A stretch of DNA of 64,000 nucleotides from Apostichopus parvimensis (lineage: Eukaryota; Echinodermata; Holothuroidea; Aspidochirotida; Stichopodidae), in assembly GCA_000934455.1 (NCBI GenBank), contig KN884993.1:60191-124190 (forward strand), written 5' to 3'. The notes under the pieces were generated by a model that was given only the letters and a program-made list of their open reading frames with translations, searched no databases and was not told where the DNA came from. The position numbers and the translations under genes were made by a program. Shown one piece after another: positions 59,495 through 64,000 of this stretch; positions within the stretch are counted from its first letter, which is position 1; each line of letters begins with the position of its first letter.

Positions 59495-62400
59495 CTGCAC
59501 AAAATATAAAGAAAATTTCAGGGAATAAGTTAGTACACAAACAAAATTTGTGTGACAAAACAGTTTTTGAGACTTTGAATTTCGTCTCTTACAGTAGATG
59601 GTTGCTTTGGCATATATACTATATATATAGATATATATATCTACCTTTGCTCAGCACTTGTATAGCAAGCTGCCTAATTTGTTTGCCATGCGATAACGGA
59701 TAAATTATTCCTCAGAGAGCATCTTCTCTCGGTCTACATTCAAGCAAATGAAAACTGATCCAATGAATGCACAATAAAACTTCAAACAGAGAACATGTTG
59801 TACAGTATGGATATATCATATATCAAATAGCTTCCTACAACCTTGAAATGAACTTTATTCAGATAGGTCTTACCTACTCTAGCTGACATGTATGATAACT
59901 AATGTTTCTTTCAGTCATTGAGAGTAATGCTGTATGTACTTTTCCGATACTTCCTTATTGGGAGTGCCTGGTGCAGCAGGGTAAACTCGTCACAGACAGA
60001 CATTAATTAATCAATTAAATATTTTGATTTGACATCATCGACAGAAACAAAAGTTGAGTATCACACAGGGATTTCAAATAAAATGTCTTGAGCAGAAATT
60101 CATTTTAAACTTCAACGTAATTCACAAATTATCCCTTTTAAAGGTCACCTGTATACATATATTACATTCCCAAAACTTCAAAAATTCTTAAACAGTTCTG
60201 AAAGTGTTTCCAACGTCATGATGGTTCCTAACTAATATTCTGAATCGTCCTATGCAATGGAGGTGATCAAGATGTTTGCAGTACTTAGAGTAAACAATGT
60301 AAATGGTGATGTAGGCGGAAAAAAATTGGGTCTCCTGACATTTACTGTACATAACAGGCAGTACTGACACACTTTGATGAACATTTGAAAATATTTGTAA
60401 TGAGTGTTTCCACATTTATGGAAATCTTCAATCACTACTTAGGTCAACTTGTGAAAAGAATCATTTCACAAATTTTGCAGTTTCATTCGAGGTCACACTC
60501 AAATACGTCATACCCAGGTGGGCATTAGAAATTTAATGGTAAACATGTTTGTTTACAAAGTACGGTGATCTGTGACACAAGCTAGAAGTAGGATATACTG
60601 AAGGTCACTTTAAGGCATTTAGGATACTAGTAAATCACCTCTCCTTGCGATAGAAACAGAAAACTCTCTGAAAAAAGAAAAATTTCTCTCCTGGTTGAAG
60701 TTGTAATCAGATAAATATCCAATCAGGGTCTTGAAATGGTCACAAATGGATTCACTGATTTGCATGGGTGCAGTGACCCACTCTGAGATCTACCAAAGGG
60801 ACCAATGACCTCACAAATGTAAAGTTCACTGAATTAACTAGCCTAGCTACATAGCCTATCATTGCTGTATAGTAGTCTCGTCTCATAGATGTGATGTATC
60901 TCGTATTTGTAAAGGTTACCTCATGGTCAAATTTTGCAATGGCTGTTTACTGTGTGAATTTCTCCAAAACTCACATAAAGCCTTAGCCTAATGTTATTTT
61001 GTACTAGACTAGGGCCTTGTCTGTCAGTTAGACGGGAATAATAGAGTTAGAAGATATTAGCTAAGCCTTGTTTTCAATTGTAAAACACCATGTATAAGAA
61101 TATTTAGCTTACTTCCATTTTGTATACACCCTGGCAATTGCTAAGCTTGTATCAATTATTTCCCATACAAAAGAAAGAACACTGTCATATTTTTGTCAAC
61201 TTGTAGGGACCCAAAGTTTCTGTAGCGTAGTGTTATGTACACGGTGTTTTCCTATGAAAGGTAGTGGCAACGTGCGTAGTGTATAATGTGACCTACAGTG
61301 TACAATTTGGCAAAGTTGAACGGTGTTCTGTGCAAACTCTATTTTTGTACTTGCATCGATAAGAATGGGTTATTAGCGATTAGGTCAAGTACACAGGGCA
61401 AGTAACATCGAATGAGTGATAAATCCTTGCCTAAGACACCTCAGTCTAAACTTACATGTGCGCTGTTTGCCGAATTGCCGAAAAGTAAATATTATTGCCT
61501 CGAACATGGCTCAGGTGTGCTTTATGAATAACATGAACATGAAAAGTGAATTTTATTTCCACAATAGTTTTAAATCTGCGAAAAGAAACAGATCTTTGAA
61601 GATGAGTTACAGATAATAAAGGTAGTTACCATAAACTGGGGGCTAGTATCACCTACTGTAGATGCATGTCACTCGTCTAACATTAGGCTAATCATTATCG
61701 GGCATATTTTACGACAGTGTAGGGAAAATTTTTCAAAGCTTTGTGACACAAAATTTTTGCTGATATGAAAATTCCCAAACATGTTTTACTTGAAAATGCT
61801 TTATCAAAAGACAAGCTGTTGGATTTTGTATTTGTGTGCGAGGGATACAGCCTGTATACCTAGCAGCCTAACATAATGTAACACTGTTGTACTCAGGCAG
61901 TTAGAGCAGGCAGGGTTCAGATGTTATTACGGCCCAGCTTCTAGGTGTCGGGTACCCTGGTAACCAACGATGAATGCCTGGTACCCAGGGCCGAAGTTTG
62001 TACCTGGTGTAAACACTAGTTCTAAACTTCAGTTTAATTATCACATCGAGTCTTATGTAAGGGAAATTCAAGAAGAAAATCAATAAATCATTGCCCATAC
62101 ATTTGTCCTGGCCTTGTTCTCTTCAATTAAAAGGTTAAATCTTTTTTGCCAAGACAGAAGTAGTTTTATACTTCAAGAACTCCAACTTCTCAAAACAAGT
62201 CCAAAAAAACACTATATCAGGCCACTGAGTTTGCATTGCATTGGAAACAATCCCCAGAACCCACAGGCTCAAGGAGTAACTTGTACTGGTCAATAACATT
62301 CAAGAAGGGTTAAAACTGTTTGTTGAAGGCTTGTTTTATAAAGAAACATATAGCTACAGACCAATTAAAAAAACCAGGAACATGGAATTTGGTAAGGTCT

Positions 62401-63289
62401 CTGCATGGAATTTTATGAGTAGCAATGGATATCAGTGGCCATATAAATGCTAACAAAAAGAACAATAAAAAGAAAGTAAAATCAATTGGCTTTTAAGTAG
62501 GCTACAATTAAGTCACTCCATGAGAAATAGGGTAGCAGCACTTTGTGAATGGGAAACATCATTTCATTTCTGGAATTTTGTTGTCATTGTACTAACATGC
62601 TAGTGGATCTTTACTGTGAAGTGCTGTCCCATCCTAACAAAAGTCATGACTCTACTTTCAGCTTAGTCTAAGATGATGCTCACTGACTATGTGGTAACTA
62701 ACAGTAAGGCCTCATGTACGTAGTAAGTTTTAGGACGGAAGCCAAACACTAGGTCTAGTCTAGGCTATGACAATTATTAAAGGCACACACCCGAGGCTAA
62801 CAATTTCATAATCAAAATTTACTGAATCACAGGAATATTTCCAAGACACCAAACCAAATTGAAACTGAAAGTGCTAGTGTTGCAGTAGCCAAAAGCCTGA
62901 ACTGAAGCAAACATAGCTGGTACATGAACTCTAACAGTCCTAACAGTAGTAACACAGTAACATGGGCTAGGTTGAACTTAAAAGTTATGACTGACGCCTA
63001 GCTTAATGATACACATATACTGACCTTGATCCATCTACATCTAGCTATAGCCTAGCACTGAGGCTAATATCCACATTTTTCGTGTAAATAACTCCTTTGA
63101 ACGTAGTCCTAGGCTATCTTAGGGTTGCACTGACAGTGGTTTTACCTAGGCCTATATTATTAGGGATAACTGTTAGGCCTATCCTACATTAAAACGCCTA
63201 TCCTACTGGCTATATGAACACTCACTTGTAATGATATAATGATAGGCCCATACCGTACCAGCAGTATGTTCCGTAATAGTTATACTCAC
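59495..63289 (-). other. intron in the 5' leader (3.8 kb or more)
   Basis: Unique AT-rich sequence with a TA tract at 59,615-59,641. No repeat family member or coding exon recognised. The length depends on which upstream donor is used. Confidence 0.6.
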
Positions 63290-63600
63290 CTAACAGGACC
63301 ACATAAAATAAATGTTACACGTTCCTAGCTCAGAGGGATACGTTACTTGTCGGAAACATCTGTATGAGAAGTATCATTATTGTACAAGTATGGGAAACTA
63401 TGAAAATCATTTCCCGCAAGTTTACTGGATTAGCCGGAAATAGCAAGAGCTGAGAAGTGGAAGTAGGAGAGTGATTACTGATTTTAGATATTTCCTTCAT
63501 AGCGCCATCTACTCCTGTCAAGTTCCTTTTTTTTCTCTCTCTCTCTGCCCCCCCCCCCCTTTTCCCCTTTCTAGTTACTAGAAGTACTGACCGCATACCA
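63290..63600 (-). promoter_or_regulatory. candidate first non-coding exon and promoter region
   Basis: A TTAG|GTGAGT donor ends at 63,290 on the minus strand. Upstream lie an E2F-type TTTCCCGC on the plus strand (63,410-63,417), a TTTCCGG ETS-like core near 63,438, and a GATGGCGC YY1-like motif near 63,505. There is no TATA box. This looks like a housekeeping-style start site, but no transcript end can be shown. Confidence 0.35.
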
Positions 63601-63908
63601 ACTGTACTATGTGTAGGTCACCATTATCATATACAATTTGTTTCATAATTATTGAAGAATAGATCATTTGCAACACACTTTATTCGATGTTTCAAGCCAA
63701 ACTCACGCATCTCTTAAGTTGAGATTTCTGAAACACGTTTTTCCTTCCGTGAAAGTAAGTGGTACCATGAACTACTCAACACACCACCCCCCTTCGTCCA
63801 TCTCAATCTCTCGCTTCGAATCTTGTTTCTCTCAACTTTGGTAGAAATTTATTATTTCTGTTAATCTGTTCTGATATTAGATCGAGCATTCAAGATTGAG
63901 AAACTCAC

Positions 63909-64000
63909 CTGCAGATAGATAAATATTTCCTCTCGGTAAAAGATGAAATTTCTCCAAATACTGTCACGATGCTTTCGATGCAATTTATCAAAAATCTGTC
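63909..64000 (-). other. candidate upstream non-coding exon, cut by window end
   Basis: A strong CTGCAG|GTGAGT donor ends at 63,909 on the minus strand. The sequence before it has stops in all frames, so it would be leader. It may be an alternative or additional first exon. Confidence 0.35.

Overview
The window is animal genomic DNA from a draft assembly. It is AT-rich and intron-rich, with poly-N gaps, homopolymer tracts, SINE- and MITE-like repeats and minisatellites. I can support one protein-coding gene. It lies on the minus strand and fills about 50 kb: an orthologue of the Rho-family exchange factor beta-PIX/COOL-1 (ARHGEF7-like). I infer a deuterostome invertebrate, perhaps an echinoderm, because the protein follows the vertebrate alpha/beta-PIX layout closely but is clearly divergent. 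Nothing in the sequence names the species.

Gene layout, 5' to 3' on the minus strand. One or two candidate 5' non-coding exons end in good splice donors at 63,909 and 63,290. The first coding exon (59,494-59,134) carries the 5' leader, two short upstream ORFs and the SH3 domain. A 20.7-kb intron follows. Twelve more coding exons lie at 38.4, 36.1, 34.1, 33.3, 32.4, 30.6, 29.1, 28.5, 27.0, 25.5, 16.8 and 9.7 kb. I joined all 13 coding exons by hand. Every junction is GT-AG and every phase matches. The joined frame is open for 654 codons and stops with TGA at 9,569-9,567, close to the roughly 646 residues of the classical beta-PIX isoform. Domain order is SH3 (about 18-70), DH/RhoGEF (about 103-285), PH (about 298-405), a Ser/Pro-rich linker (about 406-520), the GIT-binding region (about 539-560), the EEKIIVEET-like segment (578-597) and a C-terminal coiled coil (about 599-641).

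Non-coding content. The introns hold two hAT-type MITEs with 8-bp target duplications (24.6 and 54.7 kb). They also hold tRNA-derived SINE-like elements (55.2 and 57.1 kb), a 75-bp-arm inverted repeat (56.8-57.0 kb), and a pair of elements containing GTCCTCGG (21.2 and 56.4 kb). A long-terminal-inverted-repeat MITE family is scattered from 34.5 to 59.1 kb, and there are several minisatellites. The first 9.2 kb and the intron interiors show no other gene I can support.

Points worth following: two decayed copies of the 3' part of DH exon 4 in the next intron; a possible alternative first exon at 42.6 kb that is phase-compatible and would give an SH3-less isoform; a TATA-box plus short start exon at 20.6 kb inside an intron; loss of the PH-domain core tryptophan; and a C terminus that lacks the canonical PDZ ligand of vertebrate beta-PIX. 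I found no convincing previously undescribed multi-gene system.
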